Assembly: GCA_014729675.1 (NCBI GenBank)
Contig: WJJM01000068.1
Coordinates: forward strand, 1 to 44,538
Origin: Candidatus Woesearchaeota archaeon
GTDB lineage: Archaea > Nanobdellota > Nanobdellia > Woesearchaeales > WJKL01
DNA: 44,538 bases
Direction of reading: 5' to 3'
Position 1 is the first letter of the stretch; every line of letters starts with the position of its first letter. Shown in pieces: positions 22,455 to 30,681 of this stretch. The translations under genes were made by a program, and so were the position numbers. The notes under the pieces are model-generated. The model searched no databases and was not told the origin of the DNA. It saw nothing but the letters and a program-made list of their open reading frames with translations.

Positions 22455-22474
22455 CTTTTAATAATCATTAAAAG
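22455..22474 (+). promoter_or_regulatory. Perfect dyad abutting the TATA box of the GbsR-ABC operon
   Basis: CTTTTAAT-aatc-ATTAAAAG is an exact 8+4+8 inverted repeat. Its last base touches the TATA-like TTTAAAAA at 22475-22482, so it covers the BRE position. ACATTAAA repeats follow at about 22484-22500. This is a good candidate operator for the HTH protein encoded first in the operon. Confidence 0.55.
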
Positions 22475-22509
22475 TTTAAAAAACATTAAATACATTAAAA
22501 TTGATAAAA

Positions 22510-23010
22510 ATGAATGAAATTGAAAAGCGGTTTACAGGCTTTATACAGAATGCAGGCACTGCACAGGGAATAAATGACAGCCTTTTTCTGAAGCTTTTTG
22601 CATTGCTCTACATTGAGCCTGAAGAGATTTCAATGGATGAGCTTGCTGAGAAGACAGGATACAGCCTTGCATCTGTGAGCAACAAGATAAAGCAGATAGA
22701 GTCTTTGTTCGGAAATATGCTGGACTTGAGAAGGATGAACAAGCCGGGAACAAGAAAGATATACCTTTACATGGAAAAGGATTTTGATCCTGTGAAAATG
22801 ATAAAAGATACACTTTCTAAAAAGTACAAATATGTAATAAAAGCAGCAGAATCAGAACTTCCAGAAGTGATAGATAAAGGGAATAACAGCTCAGACAAGA
22901 GGACAAAAGAGCAAGCTAAGAATCTTCAGAAATATTATAATAATGTTCAGAAACTGGAGAAAGTTATAGGAAAATTGTTAGATTACATGGATGATATTGA
23001 AAATGGTTAA
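22510..23010 (+). CDS. GbsR/MarR-like winged-helix regulator
   Basis: The track uses TTG 22501; ATG 22510 (MNEIEKRF) is the better start. The 166 residues have a winged helix: LFLKLFALLYIEPEEISMDELAEKTGYSLASVSNKIKQIE as helix-turn-helix, then a wing with MNKPGTRKIYLYME. A C-terminal coiled-coil (about 120-165) probably mediates dimerisation. The layout matches GbsR-type regulators that control transport genes in archaea and bacteria. It overlaps the start of the ABC ATPase gene, so it probably regulates this operon, perhaps through the dyad at its own promoter. Confidence 0.82.
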   Translation: MNEIEKRFTGFIQNAGTAQGINDSLFLKLFALLYIEPEEISMDELAEKTGYSLASVSNKIKQIESLFGNMLDLRRMNKPGTRKIYLYMEKDFDPVKMIKDTLSKKYKYVIKAAESELPEVIDKGNNSSDKRTKEQAKNLQKYYNNVQKLEKVIGKLLDYMDDIENG

Positions 23011-23692
23011 GAGAGATAAACATATAATCAGGATAGTGGAAGCTTGGAAGACCTATAAGATGGGAGATGTAGATGTGCATGCTCTTAGAGGTATGAATTT
23101 TGAGGTTGAATACGGAGAATTTGTAGCTATAATGGGGCCTTCTGGATCAGGGAAATCTACAGCAGTAAATATGGTCGGCTGTCTGGATGTTCCGACAAAA
23201 GGGGATATATATCTTGAAGGCAAGAACATATCTACATTAAGCGAGTCACAGCTTGCTCAGATAAGAGGAAAGAAGATAGGATTTATCTTCCAGCAGTTCA
23301 ACCTGATATCTACACTTACAGCAAAAAGGAACGTTACACTGCCGATGGTCTTTCAGGGAGTAGGATACAGGAAAAGAGTAAGAAGGGCTGAGAAACTTTT
23401 GAAGATGGTAGGTTTGGGAGAAAGGATGCAGCACAAGCCGACAGAGCTTTCAGGAGGACAGCAGCAGAGGGTTGCCATAGCAAGAGCTTTGGCAAATGAC
23501 CCGGATGTTATACTTGCTGACGAGCCAACTGGAAATCTTGACTCAAAAACCGGAAAAGAGATGATGGATTTCTTATGCAATCTGCACAAGAAGGAGAAAA
23601 AGACAATAGTTATGGTAACCCATGATCCAAGATTAGCTAAGTTTGCAGAGAGGATAGCTCATCTTAGGGATGGATCAATAGTGAAAAGATAA
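23003..23692 (+). CDS. ABC transporter ATPase, LolD/MacB type
   Basis: From ATG 23003 (MVKRDKH) there are 229 residues; ATG 22991 is an alternative. All ABC motifs are present: Walker [11 protein letters not shown]-loop FIFQQFNLI, signature [15 protein letters not shown], Walker [14 protein letters not shown] and the switch His in MVTHD. The PTGNLDS after Walker B is typical of the LolD/MacB/FtsE group, which powers mechanotransmission rather than classic uptake. It overlaps the regulator gene by 8 nt and precedes an ectoprotein and two FtsX/MacB-type permeases. Confidence 0.95.
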   Translation: MVKRDKHIIRIVEAWKTYKMGDVDVHALRGMNFEVEYGEFVAIMGPSGSGKSTAVNMVGCLDVPTKGDIYLEGKNISTLSESQLAQIRGKKIGFIFQQFNLISTLTAKRNVTLPMVFQGVGYRKRVRRAEKLLKMVGLGERMQHKPTELSGGQQQRVAIARALANDPDVILADEPTGNLDSKTGKEMMDFLCNLHKKEKKTIVMVTHDPRLAKFAERIAHLRDGSIVKR

Positions 23693-23729
23693 CATTATTA
23701 TATGATAATAAAAAAATAAAGGTGATACA

Positions 23730-24965
23730 ATGAAAATCAAGAAAAATATAGGAATTATCCTACTTGCTTTATTATTTTCAGCAGCATATGTATATGCAGG
23801 ATCTGCCGGAGCAAATATAGGCATAAGCCTGATAAGCCAGGAGCCTGATCCTGCTGATCCTGGAGAAGTAATAGATCTGAGATTTAGGGTAGAGAATGAA
23901 GGATGGGAAACAACAGATGATATAATCGTAGAATTTGTGGAAAAGTATCCTTTTACTGTCTATGATGGAGAGAATGTAAAAGAAGTGGGAAACCTTCAAG
24001 GACTTCAGACAAGCAATGAAGGGGTTATACTTCTCTATAAGGTGAAGGTTGATGAAGATGCTGTACAGGGAACACAGTATGTAGACATAAGATATAAGGA
24101 AGGAGGTAAAGGACACTGGATAAAGATAGAAGACTTTCCTGTAAGGGTAAGGACAAGAGATCTTGTCTTGTCTGTGGATTCCATAAGATCTGAGCCAGAG
24201 CTTGTATCTCCTGGCCAGGATTTTGAGCTCAACCTTAACATAAAGAACAATGCAGATTCATTGATAAGGGACATCACTGTTGCATTGGATGTGTCAGACG
24301 ATGACATGCCATTTGCACCTTCAACATCTATATCTGAAAAGCAGGTGTACCAGATAAACTCAAATTCAGAGAAGATACTCTCTTTTGATATGGTCGCTCT
24401 GCCGGATGCTGAAGGCGGAATATACAAAGTTCCAATAGATATCTCATATACAGACGAGACAGGGACATCATATTCTAAATCAGACATAATAAGCCTGAAG
24501 ATAGCGTCATCTCCTGATCTTCTTGTCAACATAGACAATTCTGAGATAACCAATGATAAAAAATCAGGGGAAATTGCGATAAGGATAGTCAACAAAGGGC
24601 TGACAAACATAAAACTCCTTACTGCAAAAATTCAAGGTGACGATAAATTTGAAGTTCTTTCTCAGGAGGAAGCATATGTTGGGAATGTGGATTCTGATGA
24701 TTATGAGACTGCAGAATTTGAGATAAGGGTAAAAAGCTATGACCCTTTGATAAATCTGCCTTTAGAGCTTAGCTATATGGATTCTACAAACAAAGAACAC
24801 GAACAAAAAGTAGACCTTGAGCTTAAGACTCACAGCAGCAGCCTTGCTGTAAGCATAATCTCTGAGATAATCAAAGGCGTACTGATAATAGCTGTCATAG
24901 TCGGAGGAGGACTGTTCTTATATAGATGGTATAAGAAGAGAAAGAAGAAGAAAAGAACAGAATGA
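23730..24965 (+). CDS. CARDB/S-layer-like ectoprotein of the ABC operon
   Basis: The 411-residue protein has a signal peptide (about 1-24, ending near YAGSAG). It has several Ig-like beta domains of CARDB/COG1361 type: DPGEVIDLRFRVENEGWETTDD, VSPGQDFELNLNIKNNAD and SGEIAIRIVNKGLTN are the strand pairs at the start of successive modules. A C-terminal transmembrane helix (about 378-400) precedes a very basic KKRKKKKR tail. GGTGAT lies before the ATG, acting as a ribosome-binding site. The ATGA overlap with the next gene implies coupling. It likely forms the extracellular part of the MacB-like machine or binds its substrate. Confidence 0.85.
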   Translation: MKIKKNIGIILLALLFSAAYVYAGSAGANIGISLISQEPDPADPGEVIDLRFRVENEGWETTDDIIVEFVEKYPFTVYDGENVKEVGNLQGLQTSNEGVILLYKVKVDEDAVQGTQYVDIRYKEGGKGHWIKIEDFPVRVRTRDLVLSVDSIRSEPELVSPGQDFELNLNIKNNADSLIRDITVALDVSDDDMPFAPSTSISEKQVYQINSNSEKILSFDMVALPDAEGGIYKVPIDISYTDETGTSYSKSDIISLKIASSPDLLVNIDNSEITNDKKSGEIAIRIVNKGLTNIKLLTAKIQGDDKFEVLSQEEAYVGNVDSDDYETAEFEIRVKSYDPLINLPLELSYMDSTNKEHEQKVDLELKTHSSSLAVSIISEIIKGVLIIAVIVGGGLFLYRWYKKRKKKKRTE

Positions 24966-26185
24966 AAAGCTATTATTTTAAGTTTGTTCTTACAAGCCTA
25001 AAAAGCAGAAGGATAAGATCCTGGCTTACTATGATAGGAATATTCATAGGGATAGCTGCTGTTGTAGCCCTGATAGGGCTTGGAGAGGGCCTGAGAGAAG
25101 CTATAAATTCTCAATTTGGTTTTCTTGGGACAGATATATTGAGCATAACAGCTTCAGGAGGATTTGGGCCTCCGGGGACTGGGGTTGTAGATCCTTTGAC
25201 TGATAAGGAATTGGATGCGGCAAGAAAGGTTCCAGGTGTAGAAGGTGTTGCAGGGAGGATACTTGAATCAGGAAAGTTGGTGTTCAACAAGAAAGTTGCA
25301 TTTGGATATTCTGCGAGTATGGCTGACGGAAAGAGCAGAGACATACTGGAGCATATACTAAATATGGATGTTGCAAGGGGCAGGCTTCTTGAAGACGGAG
25401 ATTCAGGCAGAGTTGTCCTGGGATATGATTTCTATGAGGATGATGAACTTTTTGGAGAACCTATAGATGCAGGAGACAAGGTAGAGATCCTGGATAAAGA
25501 GTTTGAAGTTATTGGAATATTAGAGAAGAAAGGCAATTTTCAGATAGACAGGACAGTATTTATCAATGAAGATGACCTGAGAGATCTTGTAGGCAGACCA
25601 GATGACGAGTATGATATAATAGGTGTTCAGGTTGTAGAGAATGCAGATATAGAAAAGATACAGGCGAGCATAGAGAAGGAATTAAGGAAGATAAGAGATG
25701 TTGACGAGGGGGAGGAAGATTTTTCAGTTGAAACCCCTGCAAATGTTGTAGAGAGTGTAAATTCAATCCTTCTTGGAGTCCAGGTTTTTGTGTATGTGAT
25801 AGCAAGCATATCTCTTCTTGTGGGAGGTATAGGCATAATGAACACGATGTATACTGCAGTTATAGAAAGGACGAGAGATATAGGCATAATGAAATCAATA
25901 GGAGCCAAGAATTCAACAATATTTGTCCTGTTCTTTATAGAGTCAGGACTGTTGGGGTCAGTAGGCGGCATAATCGGAGCGCTATTAGGATTTGCCTCTG
26001 CAAAAGGCTTTGCTTTTATAGGGAAACTAGTTTTAGGCTCTAATCTTATATCTGCACAAATATCCCCTCAACTGATAATAGGAGCATTATTGTTCTCTTT
26101 TGTTGTAGGGTCTTTTTTTGGAACCCTGCCTGCAGTCCGGGCTTCAAAATTAAATCCAGTAGATGCATTGAGTCAGAGAAAATGA
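24962..26185 (+). CDS. MacB/FtsX-type ABC permease 1
   Basis: The 407-residue permease has an N-terminal transmembrane helix (RRIRSWLTMIGIFIGIAAVVALIG), a large extracytoplasmic domain (about 50-275), and three C-terminal transmembrane helices with the family motif ERTRDIGIMKSIGAKN between helices 2 and 3 and a final PAVRASKLNPVDAL. This is the MacB-PCD plus FtsX arrangement. Overlaps by 4 nt with both neighbours show tight coupling. With permease 2 it probably makes a heterodimer driven by the ATPase at 23003. The transported or extracted substrate is unknown. Confidence 0.93.
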   Translation: MKSYYFKFVLTSLKSRRIRSWLTMIGIFIGIAAVVALIGLGEGLREAINSQFGFLGTDILSITASGGFGPPGTGVVDPLTDKELDAARKVPGVEGVAGRILESGKLVFNKKVAFGYSASMADGKSRDILEHILNMDVARGRLLEDGDSGRVVLGYDFYEDDELFGEPIDAGDKVEILDKEFEVIGILEKKGNFQIDRTVFINEDDLRDLVGRPDDEYDIIGVQVVENADIEKIQASIEKELRKIRDVDEGEEDFSVETPANVVESVNSILLGVQVFVYVIASISLLVGGIGIMNTMYTAVIERTRDIGIMKSIGAKNSTIFVLFFIESGLLGSVGGIIGALLGFASAKGFAFIGKLVLGSNLISAQISPQLIIGALLFSFVVGSFFGTLPAVRASKLNPVDALSQRK

Positions 26186-27402
26186 TAAAAGATATACTAA
26201 AATATTCACTTTCAAATCTTTGGAACAGGAAACTGCGTAGTTTTCTTACTATGCTTTCTATACTGATAGGTATAACAGCAATATTTGCCCTGATAAGTTT
26301 TGGGCAAGGGTTGAACTCCTGGATAGACGGTTTTGCACAGGAGATGGGAACTGACAAGGTGTTTATCATGCCAGGTGGCGGATTATCCAATGCTCCAGGA
26401 ACAAGCAACATAAAATTTAATGAAGAAGATCTTGACTTTATAAGGAAGATAAAAGGAGTAGATGAAGCTACTGCCATGATGGCTATCTCTGGAAAAGTAG
26501 GTTATAAAGACTACAGGGATGTATATCCTTTTATAATAGGATTGTCTACTGAAAGCAATGAGATGAGACTTATAGAGGAGATGTTTGGAGGGATAGGCAT
26601 TATGGAAGGAAGAGGCCTTAAGAAAGGAGATGTACTTAAGGCGACAGCAGGATATAGCTATACTGTCCCTAACCGGCTTTTTAAGAGAGAGTTGTCTATT
26701 GGAAGCAAGGTAGCTATAAATGATGTTGAAGTTGAGATAGTTGGATTTTATGAAGAAGTTGGCAGTCCGACAGATGATGCACAATTATATCTTTCTCAAG
26801 AAGGTTTTGAAGAAATATTTGATATTGAGGAATTTGAATACATCTATATGAGGGTTGCTCCAGGGGAAGATCCCTCTATGATTGCTGACAGGATAAAAGA
26901 AAAATTCAGGAAATATAAAGGGCAGAAAGAAGGTGAGGAAGATTTTACTGTACAGACTTTTGAAGATATACTTGAAACATTTACAAGCATACTTCTTGTT
27001 TTAAATGGGGTTTTAGTCATAATCGCATTGATATCTGTCGTTGTTGCGGCTGTAAATATCATGAATACTATGTATACTTCTATATTAGAGAGGACAAAAG
27101 AGATAGGGGTTATGAAGTCTATAGGAGCCAGAAATGAATTTATCCTGTTGGTCTTTGTAACTGAGTCAGGCGTCCTTGGATTTTTAGGAGGATTGATAGG
27201 TGTTATCCTGGGAGCAGGGTTTGCAAAAATAGGCGGGATGGCTGCATCTGCTTTCGGCCTTACTATGATACAGCCTGATTTTCCATGTTGGCTTATAGCA
27301 GGATGCCTTATTTTTGCTTTTTTAGTTGGTTCTTTATCAGGACTTATTCCAGCTATACAGGCTTCAAAATTAAATCCAGTGGATGCGCTTAGATATGAGT
27401 AG
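26182..27402 (+). CDS. MacB/FtsX-type ABC permease 2
   Basis: A 406-residue paralogue of the preceding permease with the same layout: N-terminal helix (RKLRSFLTMLSILIGITAIFAL), periplasm-like domain, then three helices with ERTKEIGVMKSIGARN and a final PAIQASKLNPVDAL. The two differ strongly in the external domain but share the membrane core, consistent with a heteromeric transporter. The gene ends the operon. It overlaps permease 1 by ATGA. Confidence 0.93.
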   Translation: MIKDILKYSLSNLWNRKLRSFLTMLSILIGITAIFALISFGQGLNSWIDGFAQEMGTDKVFIMPGGGLSNAPGTSNIKFNEEDLDFIRKIKGVDEATAMMAISGKVGYKDYRDVYPFIIGLSTESNEMRLIEEMFGGIGIMEGRGLKKGDVLKATAGYSYTVPNRLFKRELSIGSKVAINDVEVEIVGFYEEVGSPTDDAQLYLSQEGFEEIFDIEEFEYIYMRVAPGEDPSMIADRIKEKFRKYKGQKEGEEDFTVQTFEDILETFTSILLVLNGVLVIIALISVVVAAVNIMNTMYTSILERTKEIGVMKSIGARNEFILLVFVTESGVLGFLGGLIGVILGAGFAKIGGMAASAFGLTMIQPDFPCWLIAGCLIFAFLVGSLSGLIPAIQASKLNPVDALRYE

Positions 27403-27456
27403 TATCTCAAATTCCAAAAACCTTTGTTTTTCCAAGGCTTTCAAATATGAATAATC

Positions 27457-28395
27457 TTATTCTCTGTAGAATTCAGCTGCTTTTTCTGGGGAGATTGAAT
27501 TTATAGTGTCATCTGAAAGGGCTTCGAAACCGCCAAGTATTGCGAGTTTAGGAGTTATTTCTATGTGGAAATGCATGTTTTCTTTTTCAGGAGAATAGAA
27601 CAGTTCCAGGTTGTATGCTGCATCTATAGTTTTGAGCTTTTGAAGTATCTTTTTAAGCATCCTGGCAAGATCAGTCAGATGTTTGTTATCCATCTTTGTT
27701 ATGTTTTTTATGTGTTTCTTAGGGAATATCCATATCTCATAATGGTATCTTGATGCATATGGTGTGAATGAGATAAAAGAATCATTCTCAAAGCAGGCTC
27801 TTTTGGAGTTTTTCTCTTTTTTTATTATACTGCAATAAGGACATCTTGAGTATTTTTTTGATGCTTTAATCTTTTCTTTTACAAGCTTAGGGATCCTGTT
27901 GTAGGCTATGACCTGAGAGTGAGAATGTATCAAAGAGGTTCCTGCCTGTTTTCCGTGGTTCTTGAATATACATACATATCTTATCCCCTTCACTTTGCTC
28001 AGTTTTTGTATCCTGTCTATATATGCCCCGAATACATCTTTTATCTGGGGGACAGAAAGGTCTTCCATCTGTTTCTCATGGTCGGGCGTTTCTGCTATAA
28101 CTTCATGGCTGCCGTAGGCTGAGGATGATGTGAAGAATCTATTTTCTCTTTTGAATGAATGAGAGCCTTCCAGCTCAACTGCAGAGAACTTGTTCGGAAA
28201 CCATCTCACTTTCCATTGTTTTTTTGTCCCTATCCTTCCTATCTCTGGAGGGGTAAGGTGTTCGTTTCCAGGGCAGAAAAAACATGTTTTTGATTCTTTT
28301 ATGTCTGACTTTTTCTTGAATTCAAATGGCCTTTTTCCGCGGCCTTCAGAAACAATAACATATCTATCTAAGATATAATCTTTTCTTATTTCCAT
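27457..28395 (-). CDS. galT: Galactose-1-phosphate uridylyltransferase-like (GalT, HIT superfamily)
   Basis: GalT moves UMP between UDP-glucose and galactose-1-P. The 312-residue protein has the N-terminal CFFCPGNEHLTPPE (CxxC zinc site), WFPNKFSAVE, GSHEVIAETPDH, the catalytic HxHxQ as SLIHSHSQVIA, then CPYC as a second CxxC, and a C-terminal HFHIEI with LGGFE. The active-site motif is HSHSQ rather than the usual HPHxQ; the two His and the Gln remain. Related nucleotidyltransferases such as the ADP-glucose type cannot be excluded. TATA at 28430-28437 leaves a short leader. Confidence 0.85.
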   Translation of the reverse strand: MEIRKDYILDRYVIVSEGRGKRPFEFKKKSDIKESKTCFFCPGNEHLTPPEIGRIGTKKQWKVRWFPNKFSAVELEGSHSFKRENRFFTSSSAYGSHEVIAETPDHEKQMEDLSVPQIKDVFGAYIDRIQKLSKVKGIRYVCIFKNHGKQAGTSLIHSHSQVIAYNRIPKLVKEKIKASKKYSRCPYCSIIKKEKNSKRACFENDSFISFTPYASRYHYEIWIFPKKHIKNITKMDNKHLTDLARMLKKILQKLKTIDAAYNLELFYSPEKENMHFHIEITPKLAILGGFEALSDDTINSISPEKAAEFYRE

Positions 28396-28457
28396 AGCAT
28401 CCTCTTTTTATGAGATAGAGAACTTATAGTTTATAAATCTTTATTTTTGAGAAAAAA

Positions 28458-28787
28458 TCATCTGACTTTTGCAAGTTTCTTAAGATAAGCAAGCCTTTGA
28501 TTGACTTTATTTATTGTTGTGCCTTTTGTCTTTATCCTTTTCAGGACTTTTGCAAGAGTGCAGTCGCCAACTGTTTCTTCTATCCATTCAGCAAGGTCAT
28601 TTTTACGGTCATTTACATGATATTTGAATGTGTTATCATCTATGAATCTTAGAACTTCAGGAAGATCAAAAAGGCTCTTTACAATGGGTCCGTTGTTTAT
28701 CCAGAAATACTGATTAGAATCAACCTCTTCCAGTATCTTTTTTGCTTCTTCTATGCTTATCCTTGGCAATTGTATCACCTTTGACAA
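28458..28787 (-). CDS. DUF5752-like protein
   Basis: The protein has 109 residues. The segment YFWINNGPIVKSLFDLPEVL, followed by DNTFKYHVNDRKNDLAEWIEETVGDCTLA, has the pattern I associate with DUF5752 (a display name-only family found with glycosyl and sugar enzymes). The predicted start is TTG 28787, 24 bp from a TATA box (28807-28814). GTG 28778 is another possibility. The protein is small, soluble and helical. Neighbouring galT may be coincidence. Confidence 0.62.
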   Translation of the reverse strand: MSKVIQLPRISIEEAKKILEEVDSNQYFWINNGPIVKSLFDLPEVLRFIDDNTFKYHVNDRKNDLAEWIEETVGDCTLAKVLKRIKTKGTTINKVNQRLAYLKKLAKVR

Positions 28788-28865
28788 TCGCTGAAAAAGT
28801 AGTGTATTTATAAAGCTTATGGTTGTAATTATTCTGAAGTAGTGATTAGGCTTTTTAACAAAAAA

Positions 28866-29810
28866 TCATCTTTTTTTCATCTGTTTAAGGGAAATTTTCA
28901 GTTTTTCCTTTATTTGTTGATTTAATTCAACACTTATATCAAGATTATCGACTTCTTTGTTCCAATCAATGTTTGGGAGAGAAGTTAATGTAGATATAAA
29001 TTCCCTGCCTGCTTGTTTTATGAGCTTTTCTATCAACTTTGCTTTTTCTGAGTTAAATTGGGATATTGCAGGGAATTTAGTTATTCCGTCTGCTCCTGCT
29101 TTTAAGATATCTTTTACATAATCAACTTTTTTGGGAGTAAGGCCCGCCATTATCTCCATATCTGGAAAGGCTTTTTTTGTCTCTTTGATCCACCAGGAAT
29201 AATTTTCAATATCGGGAGATGAGATGTTTTCAAAATCTGTTCCTTTTACTGGCTTTAATGCATAGAATGTTATTCTATCTAATCTATGCTCTTTTATGAA
29301 TCTTAACAGATCTTTTAGGTCCTGTTTTGTTTCTCCCAGTCCAATAACTATAGTTATGCTTGTTTTGAAGCCTTTGTTTTTTGCCAGTTTAAGCATTTCA
29401 GAATAAGGCTGGATTGGTTTGTCAGGGCATAATTTATTGTGCAGTTTTATATTTGTAGTTTCTATGGAAGCACAGATACCATCTACATAGGGTTTTAATA
29501 TATTCATATCTTTTTCATCTAATATCCCTAAATTAACCCATATCTTTTCTTTGTAGACTTCTGAGATATGCTTTGATATATCTTTTATGTCTTCTATATC
29601 TCTGTTTGCATAGCCTCCTGTTAAGTATTCGAATTTCCAGCCAAGATTTTTGCCTATTATAGCATCAGCTATCATAGAAGCCATACTTCTTCTTGCTTTT
29701 TTAGCGTGCTTCTTCTTGTGGCTTGTGGTGGAGCGGTAGCAGAACTTGCATGTTCCTTTTTCACAATACCATCCTATAAAGACACATCTTCCAAACCATG
29801 TTTTTTTCAT
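28866..29810 (-). CDS. Radical SAM protein with CX4CX2C cluster motif
   Basis: The protein has 314 residues. The N-terminus reads GWYCEKGTCKFCYRST, where cysteines are spaced C-x4-C-x2-C rather than the usual C-x3-C-x2-C. Downstream parts fit a radical SAM TIM barrel: EYLTGGYANRD (the GGE-like strand), VNLGILD, GICASIETTN, ITIVIGLGETKQDL and ITFYALKPVKGT. The layout is BioB/lipoyl-synthase-like, including the GLGET motif. Some family members with unusual Cys spacing act in cofactor or lipoyl synthesis, but I cannot name the reaction. The start ATG 29810 begins MKKTWFGRC. Confidence 0.85.
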   Translation of the reverse strand: MKKTWFGRCVFIGWYCEKGTCKFCYRSTTSHKKKHAKKARRSMASMIADAIIGKNLGWKFEYLTGGYANRDIEDIKDISKHISEVYKEKIWVNLGILDEKDMNILKPYVDGICASIETTNIKLHNKLCPDKPIQPYSEMLKLAKNKGFKTSITIVIGLGETKQDLKDLLRFIKEHRLDRITFYALKPVKGTDFENISSPDIENYSWWIKETKKAFPDMEIMAGLTPKKVDYVKDILKAGADGITKFPAISQFNSEKAKLIEKLIKQAGREFISTLTSLPNIDWNKEVDNLDISVELNQQIKEKLKISLKQMKKR

Positions 29811-29843
29811 AAGATATTATGCAGAAAATAAGAATATAAAAAG

Positions 29844-30380
29844 CTAGTGTTTAATCTTTGAATAGATGCTGGAGATAGCATTGTTTATCTTTTTCAAAAG
29901 GCTTTCTTCCTGTTTAAAGAGTTTACTGCTCATTATATGAAGATATAATCTTCCCCAATAACTTCCAGGAGGAATCTTTTCAGGCAATGCTATAATCTTT
30001 TTTTCCTTTAGATAATCATTATATTCTTTTTCGGTCTTTTTGATAAGATCTTCCTGATCCACTTTTTCTTGAGTCTTTATGTATGTTCTTCTGCTTTCAG
30101 AAGTTTTTCTTAGTTTTTCTTTTTCTTCACTTTCATCAGTTAGAGATATCTCATATTTGTTTAGACCTGGACTTTTTTTCAATCTTTTTAGAAATTCTTT
30201 CCTGTCTACACCTTTAGGGAATCTTGAGTATACTGCAAAGAAAAGAGCAGTCTTGCTATCATAAAGCCTGCTTAGATCAGATACTTTGCCTTTGTGTCCA
30301 GGCAGTTTTACGTCATTTTCTTCAACTATAGAATCTATGAATTTGTTCTGTATTTCTGATATCTGAGATATTGGATCCAT
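29844..30380 (-). CDS. Hypothetical protein
   Basis: The protein has 178 residues, soluble and very charged, with a central Lys/Glu/Arg coiled-coil-like section (about 80-130). The first third holds a helix with VKLPGHKGKVSDLSRLYD and TALFFAVYSRFPKGVDRKEF, which might be a small helical domain. The C-terminus has PPGSYWGRLYLHIMSSKLF. No family recognised. A TATA box at about 30409-30416 fits ATG 30380 with almost no leader. Confidence 0.65.
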   Translation of the reverse strand: MDPISQISEIQNKFIDSIVEENDVKLPGHKGKVSDLSRLYDSKTALFFAVYSRFPKGVDRKEFLKRLKKSPGLNKYEISLTDESEEKEKLRKTSESRRTYIKTQEKVDQEDLIKKTEKEYNDYLKEKKIIALPEKIPPGSYWGRLYLHIMSSKLFKQEESLLKKINNAISSIYSKIKH

Positions 30381-30439
30381 AATGCCTATAAAGACATATA
30401 TGTTTATAAAGTTTGTATATATAAAGAATATAGTATAGA

Positions 30440-30598
30440 TTAACTAATCTCTTTTAGGATATTTTCTTTTGTATTTAGCCTTTTTTGGCATTCAGAACAG
30501 ATATAATGCTGTTTTCCTTTTTCATCTTTTATTATTGTTCCTAAGGGTTTTTTAAGGAAGGTTTCTTTGATATTTTTACTGCATATAGCACATTTCAT
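30440..30598 (-). CDS. Small zinc-ribbon protein, below ORF-track length
   Basis: A 52-residue ORF not in the track. It begins MKCAICSKNI and has a second CxxC (YICSEC) about 28 residues later, giving one four-Cys zinc ribbon with a beta hairpin between. The tail is basic and helical. TATA (TTTATAAA, 30622-30629) is centred about 28 bp upstream of ATG 30598, as for the other leaderless genes. That supports it as a real gene. Function unknown. Confidence 0.65.
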   Translation of the reverse strand: MKCAICSKNIKETFLKKPLGTIIKDEKGKQHYICSECQKRLNTKENILKEIS

Positions 30599-30652
30599 AT
30601 ATTAACGATAAGAAATATTTGTTTATAAAACTATTGGATTTAAAACAAAAAT

Positions 30653-30660
30653 ATTTTAAA
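30653..30660 (+). promoter_or_regulatory. TATA box for glyS
   Basis: ATTTTAAA is centred 25-26 bp upstream of ATG 30682. Confidence 0.45.
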
Positions 30661-30681
30661 TGAGCAGAGAAATAAGAGATT

